A stretch of 64,000 bases of DNA from JBMDXB01 sp048594975 (GTDB taxonomy: Bacteria > Acidobacteriota > Vicinamibacteria > Vicinamibacterales > 2-12-FULL-66-21): positions 62,001 to 126,000 of the forward strand of contig JBMDXQ010000104.1 in the NCBI GenBank assembly GCA_048594975.1. Reading direction: 5' to 3'. Shown piece after piece: positions 44,457 to 52,826 of the stretch. Below the pieces are notes generated by a model that made no database searches, was not told the origin of the DNA, and saw nothing but the letters and a program-made list of their open reading frames with translations. The position numbers and the translations under genes are program-made. The first letter of the stretch is position 1. Every line of letters starts with the position of its first letter.

Positions 44457-46271
44457 GTGACGCGAGTGCTCCTGGTGACGGCGGCCTTGGTGGCCGCCGT
44501 CCTGCTTTTTGTGCTCGCGACGCTGCCGCCGGCGCCGCGGTCGGTCGGTGTGGCCGGCGTCGATCCGCGGCTCGCGCAGCGCACTGTGCCCGGCGCGTAC
44601 CACATTCACACCACACGCTCCGACGGCGCCGAGGACAAGGCGGCGGTTGCGGCCGCCGCGCGTCGGGCAGGCCTCGCCTTCGCGATCTTCACCGATCACG
44701 GTGACGGCACGCGCGCGCCCGATCCGCCCGAGTACATCGACGACGTGCTGTGCATCGACGGTGTGGAGATCAGCACCAACGGCGGGCACTACGTCGCGCT
44801 GGACATGCCGGCCTCCCCGTACCCTCTTGGTGGCGACGCGGCTGCGGTGGTCGAAGACGTTGCCCGGCTCGGCGGCTTCGGGATCGCCGCGCACCCGGAT
44901 TCGCCAAAAGCGGAGCTCGCCTGGACGGACTGGCGCGCGCCGATCGACGGCCTCGAGTGGCTGAACGCCGACAGCGAGTGGCGCGACGAATCGACGACGC
45001 GACTGATCCGCGCGGTCATCGACTACGCCGTGCGGCCGGCTCCCGCCCTGGCCGCGCTGCTCGATCGACCCGCGGCCACCCTGGACCGCTGGGAAGAGCT
45101 GTCACGGCGCCGGCGCGTCGTCGCGCTGGCCGGCCTGGATGCGCACGGCAGCGTCAAGAGGCGGCTGGAAGGGGGGAGCTATGTCGGCGGCGGGCCGTCG
45201 TACGAGGCCAGCTTCCGCACGCTCGCCAATCGTGTCCTGCTCGAGCGGCCGCTCTCCGGCAACGCTACCGCCGACGCTCGCGCGATCCTGGACGCGATCC
45301 GGCAGGGCAGGGTGTACGCCGCGATTGACGCGCTCGCGCGGCCAGCGCCGATCGATCCAACGGCGTCGGCGTCGAGCTGGATCCTGCCTGCCGGCGCCAC
45401 CGTCGTCGAACATGGAGCCGCCGGCGGAGTCATCTGGCGCGAGGTGCAGCTGACGCAAGCGCCGGGCGCGCCTCCCGTACCGTGGATCGTCACCAATCCG
45501 ATCCGCGCGCCGCAGGCAGTTCCGCCGCAGATGTCCACGGTCCCGTCCGGCGGCGTGCCGGTGACCCCGGACTGGCGCATCGAGAAGGACGCAGTCTCCG
45601 CCGGCTCGTTGGCTGTGTCGCCGGGCGGAAGGATCTCGGTCGAGTACGCGCTTCGCCCGGATGCGCGGGCGAGCCAGTTCGTGGCGTTGGCGGGAGACCT
45701 GTCCGGCGGAACGCCGGCCGCGCAGGTCGTCTTCGAGGGCCGCGCGGCCACGCCCATGCGCGTCTCGGTGCAGCTGCGCTTCCCGGGAACGGAACGGCGG
45801 TGGGGGAAGTCGGTCTACCTCGATCCGGACAGCCGCACCGTCGTCGTGCCGGTGGGGGAGATGCGTGCGGCGGAAGGCGACGGGGCCTCGATGCCCGACT
45901 CGTCCACCGCGCGGTCGCTCCTTTTCGTGGTGGACCTCACCAACGCCGCCCCGGGCTCCCGCGGGTCATTCTCGATTTCGAACGTCCGGCTCGCGCCGCG
46001 ACAGCTTTCCCGGCGCAATGTCATTGAGCGCCGCGATCAAGTCGCTCGCGAGCAGGCCGTGGCGGAACGCCTCGCGCAGCGCGCGCTCGGCTATCTGCCG
46101 CGCCACCGCCCCCTGCCTGGCGCTGGGCGCCTCCCTCGGGGCGGCGGAGACGAACGTTCCCAGCCCGCGGCGCACGTGCACCACACCCTCCTGTACCAGG
46201 CTCCGGTAGGCGTGCTGAACCGTGTTGGCGTTTACCTTCAGATCGCCCGCCAGCCTGCGCACCGCCGGTAG
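44457..46271 (+). CDS. PHP-domain (CehA/McbA-like) metal-dependent hydrolase
   Basis: The protein has an N-terminal membrane anchor or signal (VLLVTAALVAAVLLFVLATLP) and a PHP-type metal-binding domain: AYHIHTTRSDGAEDKAAV with the HxH pair, FAIFTDHGDGTR and IAAHPDSPKAE, plus ALAGLDAHG. A C-terminal beta-sandwich ends near residue 515 (SISNVRLAPR). The substrate is unknown; family members hydrolyse phospho- or other esters with two or three metals. The frame does not stop there but runs on for 89 Arg-rich residues antisense to the convergent GntR gene, overlapping it by about 306 bp. The native stop was probably lost; I would not trust the tail. Confidence 0.82.
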   Translation: MTRVLLVTAALVAAVLLFVLATLPPAPRSVGVAGVDPRLAQRTVPGAYHIHTTRSDGAEDKAAVAAAARRAGLAFAIFTDHGDGTRAPDPPEYIDDVLCIDGVEISTNGGHYVALDMPASPYPLGGDAAAVVEDVARLGGFGIAAHPDSPKAELAWTDWRAPIDGLEWLNADSEWRDESTTRLIRAVIDYAVRPAPALAALLDRPAATLDRWEELSRRRRVVALAGLDAHGSVKRRLEGGSYVGGGPSYEASFRTLANRVLLERPLSGNATADARAILDAIRQGRVYAAIDALARPAPIDPTASASSWILPAGATVVEHGAAGGVIWREVQLTQAPGAPPVPWIVTNPIRAPQAVPPQMSTVPSGGVPVTPDWRIEKDAVSAGSLAVSPGGRISVEYALRPDARASQFVALAGDLSGGTPAAQVVFEGRAATPMRVSVQLRFPGTERRWGKSVYLDPDSRTVVVPVGEMRAAEGDGASMPDSSTARSLLFVVDLTNAAPGSRGSFSISNVRLAPRQLSRRNVIERRDQVAREQAVAERLAQRALGYLPRHRPLPGAGRLPRGGGDERSQPAAHVHHTLLYQAPVGVLNRVGVYLQIARQPAHRR

Positions 46272-46376
46272 CGGATCTTCCGCGTGTAACACCCCGATCG
46301 AAATGCAGCGACGAACCTCGTCGACGATTTGACGGTAGACGGGCCTCGGATCTTTGGGGTCCAGATCAATCAGCAC
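45966..46376 (-). CDS. GntR-family (YtrA-type) transcriptional regulator
   Basis: The 136-residue protein has the GntR winged helix-turn-helix (PVYRQIVDEVRRCISIGVL, LPAVRRLAGDLKVNANTVQHAYRSLVQEGVVHVRRGLGTFVS) and only a short helical C-terminus, which defines the YtrA subfamily that usually controls ABC transporters. No ABC transporter is adjacent. The start is GTG 46376. Family-like sequence ends at about LNDIAPG; the last 13 residues are the antisense of the PHP gene end. CTAG-containing inverted and direct repeats directly upstream look like an autoregulatory operator. Confidence 0.9.
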   Translation of the reverse strand: MLIDLDPKDPRPVYRQIVDEVRRCISIGVLHAEDPLPAVRRLAGDLKVNANTVQHAYRSLVQEGVVHVRRGLGTFVSAAPREAPSARQGAVARQIAERALREAFRHGLLASDLIAALNDIAPGKLSRREPDVRNRE

Positions 46377-46377
46377 G

Positions 46378-46426
46378 CTAGTATACTAGCATACTATGTC
46401 ACTAGAACACTAGGTTACTAGAACAC
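46378..46426 (-). promoter_or_regulatory. Candidate GntR autoregulatory operator
   Basis: CTAGTATACTAG (46378-46389) is a perfect 12-bp palindrome one base before the GntR start. ACTAGAACAC is directly repeated at 46401-46410 and 46417-46426. The AT-rich cluster is unlike its surroundings and fits a YtrA-type binding region over the promoter. Confidence 0.55.
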
Positions 46427-46477
46427 CGGCCGGCACTTCGCTTACGGCTCTCCGCCTCCGCGATCGGGCGGCCGGCG

Positions 46478-48859
46478 TCAGGTCCGGGCGGTCAGCAGCA
46501 GGTAGATGGCGCAACCGACGACGATGATGTTGGGCGTCCAGGCGGCGAGGACGGGGGAGAGCAGGCCGGTGCGGCCGATCGCGAGAAACACACTGAAGAG
46601 CAGCCAATAGGCGAGGGCCAGCACGATCGCCAGGCCGATCCCGTAGAGTGCGCCGCGGCGTCCCATCGTGACGCCGAAGGGGAGCGCGACGAGGGTCATG
46701 ACGACCGTGACGAAGGGAAACGCCACCTTGCGCTGCAGCTCCACCATCGAGGGGACCACGTTGAAACCGCTGTCGTGCAGTTCCTCGATGTAACGGCGCA
46801 GTTCGGCGACGGTCATCAACTCGGCGAGCGGCTGCTCCGTTTCGAAGTACTCGGGCGCCTCGAGGGGCAGCACACGCTCGGCGAACGGCTGCCAGTGCCC
46901 GGCGGAATCGGCGGTGAACTCCTGGATCCAGCCGTTGAACCCGCGCCAAGTCCCGCTGCGGAACTCGGCGCGCACGGCAAAGGTCTGGCGCTCGAGGCGC
47001 CAGGCGTCCTCGGCCGGCGAGTAGATGGACAGCCCGTGCATCACGTGCTGATCGGCGTCGAAGTAGCGGTAATTGTAAATGTTGCCGTCGCGCGCGACCA
47101 CCCAGCGGCGGTTCAGCGGGTCGAAGGTCTTGGGCTGCAGGTTGCGGATGCGCGCGTCGAGGATCTCCGCCTTGCGATTCGAGCGAGCCATGACCTGTTG
47201 CTCCAGGCCGAACAGGATGGTCGTCCAGACGAGGGACAGCGCCACCAGCGGGAGCGCCGCGCGGTAGAGGCTGATCCCGCACGCCTTCATGACGGTCAAC
47301 TCGCTGCTCTTCGACAGCAGGCCGAACGTGATCAGGACGCTCAACAGCGCGCCGATCGGAATCACGTAGTAAACGAACTGCGGCGTCATGTAGACGAGCA
47401 GCGTCAGGATCATCGTCGTCGACGCCTCGCCCTTGAACAGCTTGTCCGTCTTGTCGAGGAACGTGGCGATGTAGAAGATGCCGAGCAGTGCCAGGAACGA
47501 CAGCCCGACCACGCGCAGGTACATCCGGCTGATGTAGCGGTCGAGGATGCCCGGGCCGGGCAGCCGAACCCGCGGCACGCGGATGACGAGGACCACCTTC
47601 CGGCGCGGTCGGGCAGCGTGCGACGGCGCCCGCGAGGAGGGGGCGCGCTGCCACGACGAGGGGAGATGGGGCAGACCGATCGGCACCCGGATCGGCAGGC
47701 GCGCCTCCGAGTAACGGGCGCGCCAGAGCAGGGCGGCTACCCCGAAGATCCCGAGCAGGATGTTCGGCCACCACCTGGCGAGGTGGGCGATGGTGAAGTC
47801 GGCGGTCTGCAGCCCGCCTGCCGCCTCGATCTCCCGGAAGTGCCCCTTGGACAGCGACTCGGCGAGGAACATCACCGAGTAGTAGGCGAAGATCACCACC
47901 AGCCCGACGACGAAGCCCGCCATCTTGCCCTCGCGGGCGACGCTGAGGCCGAGGGCGAGCCCGATCACGCCGAAGACGACGCATGCGATCGGCACCGAGA
48001 ACTTCACGTGCATCGCGTGGATTTCCGGGTGCGGCGACAACGGCTGCGGCTTGGCCGCCAGCTTGGCGGCCGCGTCCTTCTGGAGCTCCGCGATGGTCTT
48101 CTCGGTGAGTCCGCGCGGCAGTTCGGCGCGCGGGAAAACGCTGTTCGGGTCGAGCGACAGGATCAGCTGCCGCTCGAACCGGTAGATGTCGGTTTCGCCG
48201 CCCGCGCTGACCGTGTAGCGCGAGCCGTCAGTGAGGACCAGGTCGACGGTGCGTGCGTCGCGGTCGAGGGCCACCCGGCCGCCATGCGCCAGGTAAACCT
48301 CGGTCGCGGTGGACTTCCGCGTATCCGCGACGAGGACGTCGCGCCAGCCGCCGCCGGTCTCCGGCTCGTCGCGGACGTAGAGCACCCACCCGGGAAAATC
48401 CTCGAAGAAGACGCGCGGCCGGACGTCGTTCTCGAACTTCTTGCTGATGAGTTCGAACGTGATTTCGCGGAAGCGCTGGTTGGCGTTGGGAATCGCCTCG
48501 AGCATGACGTAGAGGGTGGCGCCGGCGGCGACAAGGGACATCACCAGGACCGGCCGGAGTAGCCGGTACGGGCTGACGCCGCAGGCCAGGAGCGCGACTG
48601 CTTCGCGGTCCGCGGACAGCCGTCCGAGGCCTATCAGGAGGCCGGTGAGCAGCGCCATGGGGATCGTCAACCCGAGGGCCTGCGGGATCAGGGTCAGGAG
48701 GATCTGGCCGGCCGCCGACCACGTGACGCCCTTGGCGACCAGGCGCTCGAGGTCGCGCATGATGGGCGGGATTTCGAGGATGAACGTGAAGATGAGCAGC
48801 GACAGGAAGAACGGCGGGAGGGTCTCACGGATCAGGTACCGGTCGATTGTGCGCAGCAT
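46478..48859 (-). CDS. Fused LPS export permease LptF-LptG
   Basis: The 793-residue protein contains two YjgP/YjgQ permeases in one chain. The first half (about 1-380) begins IDRYLIRETLPPFFLSLLIF and ends with GIFGVAALLW. A basic/Pro linker follows (about 395-440), then the second half begins ILDRYISRMYLRVVGLSFLAL and ends IIVVGCAIYLLL. Each half has paired N- and C-terminal spans around a periplasmic beta-jellyroll. LptF and LptG with ATPase LptB extract LPS from the inner membrane and pass it to LptC/LptA; they are usually separate genes. No lptB is in the window. The start is ATG 48859. Confidence 0.93.
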   Translation of the reverse strand: MLRTIDRYLIRETLPPFFLSLLIFTFILEIPPIMRDLERLVAKGVTWSAAGQILLTLIPQALGLTIPMALLTGLLIGLGRLSADREAVALLACGVSPYRLLRPVLVMSLVAAGATLYVMLEAIPNANQRFREITFELISKKFENDVRPRVFFEDFPGWVLYVRDEPETGGGWRDVLVADTRKSTATEVYLAHGGRVALDRDARTVDLVLTDGSRYTVSAGGETDIYRFERQLILSLDPNSVFPRAELPRGLTEKTIAELQKDAAAKLAAKPQPLSPHPEIHAMHVKFSVPIACVVFGVIGLALGLSVAREGKMAGFVVGLVVIFAYYSVMFLAESLSKGHFREIEAAGGLQTADFTIAHLARWWPNILLGIFGVAALLWRARYSEARLPIRVPIGLPHLPSSWQRAPSSRAPSHAARPRRKVVLVIRVPRVRLPGPGILDRYISRMYLRVVGLSFLALLGIFYIATFLDKTDKLFKGEASTTMILTLLVYMTPQFVYYVIPIGALLSVLITFGLLSKSSELTVMKACGISLYRAALPLVALSLVWTTILFGLEQQVMARSNRKAEILDARIRNLQPKTFDPLNRRWVVARDGNIYNYRYFDADQHVMHGLSIYSPAEDAWRLERQTFAVRAEFRSGTWRGFNGWIQEFTADSAGHWQPFAERVLPLEAPEYFETEQPLAELMTVAELRRYIEELHDSGFNVVPSMVELQRKVAFPFVTVVMTLVALPFGVTMGRRGALYGIGLAIVLALAYWLLFSVFLAIGRTGLLSPVLAAWTPNIIVVGCAIYLLLTART

Positions 48860-49118
48860 CTGAGGACCGGGAGTCGATTATAGGGCTGGAGCCAGATTGG
48901 GCATCCGCGAACCGTCCACAGGCCTGTTTCCGGTGGCTGACGGCGTGGGTCTGATAATGAGCGTTATGTTAACTAACGCGGCCATGTTTGCGACGGAATC
49001 TTCCAACGGCCCTCTGGTTGGTCACCACGACAACGCACGCTCCCTTGCGGGCCATCCCCGCGCATCGGTAGCGAACGCTGTGTTCTAGCCATCCCGTCAC
49101 GGACGATCAGTCACGAAC

Positions 49119-49940
49119 CTACTGCGTCTTGAGCTCACGGATGATCGCCTGGAGCGCCTCGATGACCTCATCGCGATCCACCCGAGACTTGTTGAACCGC
49201 AACTGCAGTTTGAACGCCTTGGTTGGGGCCCTGTAGCTGAAGACGAAGGCCTTGGGCCGTCCCGGCTTCGGCTTCGCCGCTTCCTTGCGAATCGCCTCAC
49301 GGGTGACGCCCCCTTCGCGGGACATCCTCTCGACCAGGGCGATCATTTTCTGAGTGTCGCCCTGCCTAACTATCTGTAAAAGCAGCGACTTGGAGTGAAT
49401 GTCGGCGAGCCGACAGAGGTTCTTGACCTCCTCGGGCATGTTATTGATCGAGAGCGACTCGGTAATCGCCGTACGTGACTTCCCCAGCCGCCGCGCCATG
49501 TCTTCATGCGTGTAGTGGCAGCGGGTGGCGAGCTGATGCATCGCTTCCGATTCCTCGAAGGGCGTCAGGTCCTTGCGCTGCAGGTTCTCCACCAGCGCGA
49601 TCTCGATGATCTCGTTGTCGTCGACTTCGCGGATGACGATCGGGATCTCGCGCAGTCCCACCTGGACCGCCGCCTGGTAGCGCCGCTCGCCGGCGACGAT
49701 CTGAAACCGGTGGCCGCGCTGCCGTACGATGATCGGCTCGATGATGCCTTTCTCGGCGATCGACGCCATCAGTTCCGACAGGTCGCCCATCACCTGCCGC
49801 GGCTGGTTCGGGTTCGCGTCGATCAGGTCGATGGGCACCACCCGGCCGACCGGCGCGCCGGCCGAGCTCGTCAGGGTCTCGACGTAGTGCTCGTCGTGAC
49901 GCATCCGGATGGTCTGCGGCAGTCCTCGCTTAGGAACGAT
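49119..49940 (-). CDS. parB: ParB/Spo0J-type partition protein, unusual start
   Basis: ParB loads at parS sites and spreads to organise origin segregation. The protein has the nuclease-like N-terminal domain (IDANPNQPRQVMGDLSELMASI, GERRYQAA, ENLQRKDLTPFEESEAM) and the helix-turn-helix (HEDMARRLGKSRTAITESLSI). The family N-terminus PKRGLPQTIRMRHDEHYVE is fully coded, but the first standard start (ATG 49904) would remove most of it. AGGAGGT (49946-49952) sits 5 bases before an in-frame ATC at 49940, while the nearby ATG 49944 stops after four codons. So either AUC is used or one base is wrong. The gene follows parA, whose stop overlaps this ribosome site. Confidence 0.85.
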   Translation of the reverse strand: MVPKRGLPQTIRMRHDEHYVETLTSSAGAPVGRVVPIDLIDANPNQPRQVMGDLSELMASIAEKGIIEPIIVRQRGHRFQIVAGERRYQAAVQVGLREIPIVIREVDDNEIIEIALVENLQRKDLTPFEESEAMHQLATRCHYTHEDMARRLGKSRTAITESLSINNMPEEVKNLCRLADIHSKSLLLQIVRQGDTQKMIALVERMSREGGVTREAIRKEAAKPKPGRPKAFVFSYRAPTKAFKLQLRFNKSRVDRDEVIEALQAIIRELKTQ

Positions 49941-49945
49941 CCATG

Positions 49946-49952
49946 ACCTCCT
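49946..49952 (-). promoter_or_regulatory. Consensus ribosome-binding site deciding the parB start
   Basis: AGGAGGT on the minus strand is a perfect Shine-Dalgarno and overlaps the parA stop codon. It is 5 bases from the in-frame ATC at 49940, 1 base from the out-of-frame ATG 49944, and 41 bases from ATG 49904. Confidence 0.6.
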
Positions 49953-50685
49953 AGCACAGCCGGTAGTATTCCGCCGCGCCGCTCGACTCCGGCGCGAACG
50001 AGAAAATCGACTCCTTGTAGGCCGGACTCTCCTCGAGTCGCACGCTTTTCGTGATGACCGTCTTGAACACCTTGCTCCCGAACACCTTGTCGATCTGCGC
50101 GCGGATGTCACGGGCAAGCGCCGTCCGCCGGTCGTGCATCGTGATGACGACCCCGAGGATGCGCAGCCCGGGGTTGGCGCGCGCCCGCACCTTCTCGATC
50201 GTCTCCAGCAGGTCGTCGGTGCCCTCCAGCGCAAAGTACGAGGACTGGATGGGAATCAGCAGGTGCGTCGCGGCGACCAGCGCGTTCACCGTCAGCAGCC
50301 CCAGCGTCGGCGGGCAATCGATGACGATGGCGGGGTATTCCTCGCGGATCGGCTCCAGCCGATCCTTCAACCGGAAGTGCGCATCGAGCTCCCCCACCAG
50401 CTTCGCCTCGACCTTGGCGAGCGCGATGCGCGACGGCGCCACCCAGAGGTTCGTCTGGTTCGAAGGCAGGATGACGTCCGCCATTCCGCACGTCGAATCG
50501 GCGATCGCGTCGTAGACGCTGCGCGTCACCTGGGCGATGTCCAGGTACGACATCGTGCTGTTGGCCTGGGGATCGAGGTCGACGAGCAGCGTGCGCTTGC
50601 CGCGCAACGACAGCGCGGCCGCCAGGTTGATGGCGGTCGTGGTCTTCCCCACCCCGCCCTTCTGGTTGGCGATAGCGACGATCAT
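49951..50685 (-). CDS. parA: ParA/Soj family partition ATPase
   Basis: The 244-residue protein is a MinD/ParA P-loop ATPase with the deviant Walker A ANQKGGVGKTTTAINLA (residues 7-23), LLVDLDPQANST (switch region) and IVIDCPPTLGLLTVNAL. There is no N-terminal DNA-binding extension, so it is a small chromosomal Soj-like form. It binds DNA non-specifically in the ATP state and is stimulated by ParB, whose gene follows directly. ATG 50685 is the start. The upstream 180 bp contain TGTCAA and ATGCTGA word repeats. Confidence 0.95.
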   Translation of the reverse strand: MIVAIANQKGGVGKTTTAINLAAALSLRGKRTLLVDLDPQANSTMSYLDIAQVTRSVYDAIADSTCGMADVILPSNQTNLWVAPSRIALAKVEAKLVGELDAHFRLKDRLEPIREEYPAIVIDCPPTLGLLTVNALVAATHLLIPIQSSYFALEGTDDLLETIEKVRARANPGLRILGVVITMHDRRTALARDIRAQIDKVFGSKVFKTVITKSVRLEESPAYKESIFSFAPESSGAAEYYRLC

Positions 50686-50744
50686 GTACGGCGAGGGAGC
50701 GCGTTCACAGGGAGTGCGGCCATTGTAGGGACCAACCTGGGGTG

Positions 50745-50786
50745 TGTCAACGACTTGCGAGGTGTCAATACTTGAGAGGTGTCAAT
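50745..50786. repeat. TGTCAA tandem repeats upstream of parA
   Basis: TGTCAA occurs at 50745-50750, 50764-50769 and 50781-50786, with similar ACTTG(C/A)GAGG between copies. It merges into the adjacent ATGCTGA tract. Confidence 0.5.
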
Positions 50787-50856
50787 GCTGAATGCCGAAT
50801 GCTGAATGCTGAACGATTGGTGCCGCATTCAGCCATTCAGCATTCCGCATTCAGCT
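50786..50856. repeat. ATGCTGA/GCATTCAG inverted word-repeat tract (family B, copy 2)
   Basis: Four copies of (G)AATGC(T/C)GA on the left (50786-50816) face four copies of GCATTCAG/GCATTCCG on the right (50826-50856) around ATTGGTGC. The result is a long imperfect hairpin between the BFN and parA genes. The same words fill 42797-42877. Confidence 0.75.
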
Positions 50857-50864
50857 GCCACCCT

Positions 50865-51350
50865 TTACATCTTGTACTTGCCCATGTCGTCCGGATCGAG
50901 GCTCTCCAGCCACTTCTGCAGGCGCTCGGAGTCCCCCTTCTCCGGGGCGAAGTCGACCGTCTTGGCGTTGTCGATCACCCGATCCTCGACGAAGATCGGC
51001 GCGCGGGCGCGCAGCGCCAGCGCGATCGCGTCGCTCGGACGGGCGTCGATGGCCACCGCCTCGCCGTTGACCGTCAGGTAGATGAGCGCGTAGAAGGTAT
51101 TCTCCTTGAGGTCGGAGACGACGATCTTCTGCACGTCCGCTTTCAGGTCGGCGATGATGTTGCGCAGCAGGTCGTGCGTCATCGGCCGCGGCGTGGAGAT
51201 GTTCTCGATCTGCAGCGCGATGGCGTTTGCCTCGAACACGCCCACCCAGATCGGGAGGACGCGCTGTCCTTCCTTGTCCCGCAGGATCACGATCGGCATG
51301 TTGGTGATGGGATCGACCATCAATCCCTTGATCGTCATCTCGATCTGCAT
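50865..51350 (-). CDS. Bifunctional nuclease (BFN/DUF151) family protein
   Basis: The 161-residue protein fits the BFN domain from end to end: MTIKGLMVDPITNMPIVILRD, LPIWVGVFEANAIALQIENI, RPMTHDLLRNIIADL, and VAIDARPSDAIALALRARAPIFV. The plant founder was reported to have RNase and DNase activity; the bacterial role is unclear. The C-terminus is an acidic/amphipathic helix (ERLQKWLESLDPDDMGKYKM). ATG 51350 is the start. miaB lies about 80 bp upstream on the same strand, a frequent neighbour in several phyla. Confidence 0.9.
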   Translation of the reverse strand: MQIEMTIKGLMVDPITNMPIVILRDKEGQRVLPIWVGVFEANAIALQIENISTPRPMTHDLLRNIIADLKADVQKIVVSDLKENTFYALIYLTVNGEAVAIDARPSDAIALALRARAPIFVEDRVIDNAKTVDFAPEKGDSERLQKWLESLDPDDMGKYKM

Positions 51351-51429
51351 GGCTGCCTCTCGGGCCGGTCACGCCTGACCGGCAACCGCCAACCCCCGTG
51401 CTGTCACCGGCGCCTGCCGATGTTACCCG

Positions 51430-52770
51430 CTACGGACGCTCGACCGGCACGACCGCTTCACCCCGCAGGCTGTTCGGGTTGGCCGCGGTAATCCTCACCG
51501 GGAGCGTCCGTCCGATCCAGGTGGGGTCCCCAGTGAAGTTCACGACCGTGTTCCCGCTGGTCCGCCCCGACAGCTCCCAGTCGCGGCGGCGGCTGCGCGA
51601 GTCGACCAGCACCTCCACCACGGTGCCGACCGCCGCCGCGTGGAGCTCCCGCTGGATCTCCTTCTGCACGGCCTGGAGCGCCACGATGCGCCGCGTCTTC
51701 TCCACTTCCTCTACGTCCTCCGGCAGCCGCTTGGCGGCCAGCGTGTTTGGCCGCGGCGAGTACTTGAACGAGAACATGCTGTGGAAGCGCACGCGCCGCA
51801 CCAGCGACAGCGTCTCCTCGAAGTCCTCGGCGGTCTCTGCCGGGAAGCCGACAATCATATCGGTCGAGAGCGCGACGTCCGGCATGTCCTCGCGTACGCG
51901 ATCGATGAGACGCAGGTACTCCTCGCGGGTGTGGCGCCGCCGCATCGCCTTCAGCACCCGCGTGGAACCGGATTGTACGGGCAGGTGGAGGTGCCGGCAG
52001 ACCTTCGGCAGGTTTCGCATCGCCGCGAGCATCCGGGCGGTCACGTGGCGCGGGTGCGGACTCGCGAAGCGGATCCGTTCCAGCCCGTCGATCGCGCTCA
52101 CCCGCTCCAGCAGTCCGGCGAAATCACACGCCGCGTCATCGGGCGCCTGGTAGTGGTTGACGATCTGGCCGAGCAGCTGCACTTCCCTGGCGCCGGTCGC
52201 CACGGCCAGACGCGCCTCATCGAGGATGTCGGCGACCGGCCGCATGCGCTCGTGCCCCCGCGTGTACGGAACGACGCAGAACGAGCAGAACTCGTTGCAT
52301 CCCTCGATGATGGTCACGTAGGCCTTCAACGGGTCGGCGCGACGGGCGATGCCGAGCGGGAATGACACGTCATCCAGGGGATCGACGTCGACGGTCGCCG
52401 CCTGCCGATGCTCGACCGCGCCGGCGACAAGCACGGGCAGTCGCTTGACGTTCTGCGTTCCGAGGATGACGTCGACTGTCGCCGAGCGTTTCAGTATCTC
52501 GGCGCCCTCCTGCTGGGCCACGCACCCGGCGACGGCGACGACCGGACGCTCGCCGTGCTTGCGGCCGATCTGGCGGATCTCGCCGAGGCGTGTGTACAGC
52601 TTCTCTTCCGCGCGCTCGCGCACGCTGCACGTGTTGATGACGATGACGTCAGCGTCCCGCTCGTCCGACGTGGACTCGTAGCCTGCCTGCTCGAGGAGCC
52701 CGGCCATGCGCTCCGAGTCGTGGAAGTTCATCTGACAGCCGAACGTCTCGATCAAGAACTTGCGCGACAC
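51430..52770 (-). CDS. miaB: tRNA-2-methylthio-N6-isopentenyladenosine synthase MiaB
   Basis: MiaB is a radical-SAM methylthiotransferase that adds ms2 to i6A37 of tRNA. The 446-residue protein has the UPF0004 domain with three cluster cysteines (ETFGCQMNFHDSERM, VINTCSVRERAEEK, VAVAGCVAQQEG), the radical-SAM triad CNEFCSFCVVPYTRG near 155, and a C-terminal TRAM domain (VVEVLVDSRSRRR). The start codon is GTG 52770. It lies downstream of recN on the same strand with a short gap. Confidence 0.97.
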   Translation of the reverse strand: MSRKFLIETFGCQMNFHDSERMAGLLEQAGYESTSDERDADVIVINTCSVRERAEEKLYTRLGEIRQIGRKHGERPVVAVAGCVAQQEGAEILKRSATVDVILGTQNVKRLPVLVAGAVEHRQAATVDVDPLDDVSFPLGIARRADPLKAYVTIIEGCNEFCSFCVVPYTRGHERMRPVADILDEARLAVATGAREVQLLGQIVNHYQAPDDAACDFAGLLERVSAIDGLERIRFASPHPRHVTARMLAAMRNLPKVCRHLHLPVQSGSTRVLKAMRRRHTREEYLRLIDRVREDMPDVALSTDMIVGFPAETAEDFEETLSLVRRVRFHSMFSFKYSPRPNTLAAKRLPEDVEEVEKTRRIVALQAVQKEIQRELHAAAVGTVVEVLVDSRSRRRDWELSGRTSGNTVVNFTGDPTWIGRTLPVRITAANPNSLRGEAVVPVERP

Positions 52771-52826
52771 GTTTTGTGCTTTCGCTTTCGTCTTTTATTC
52801 GCTTTCGCCCTGTCGGTCGTCGGTGG

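Noticed and set aside
48860..49118. Small plus-strand frame (about 63 codons) and an imperfect GCGTTA/TAACGC palindrome near 48959-48977 as a possible parS
   Set aside because: The frame has no recognisable domain or ribosome site, and the palindrome does not match the TGTTTCACGTGAAACA parS consensus. I see nothing else in this gap.
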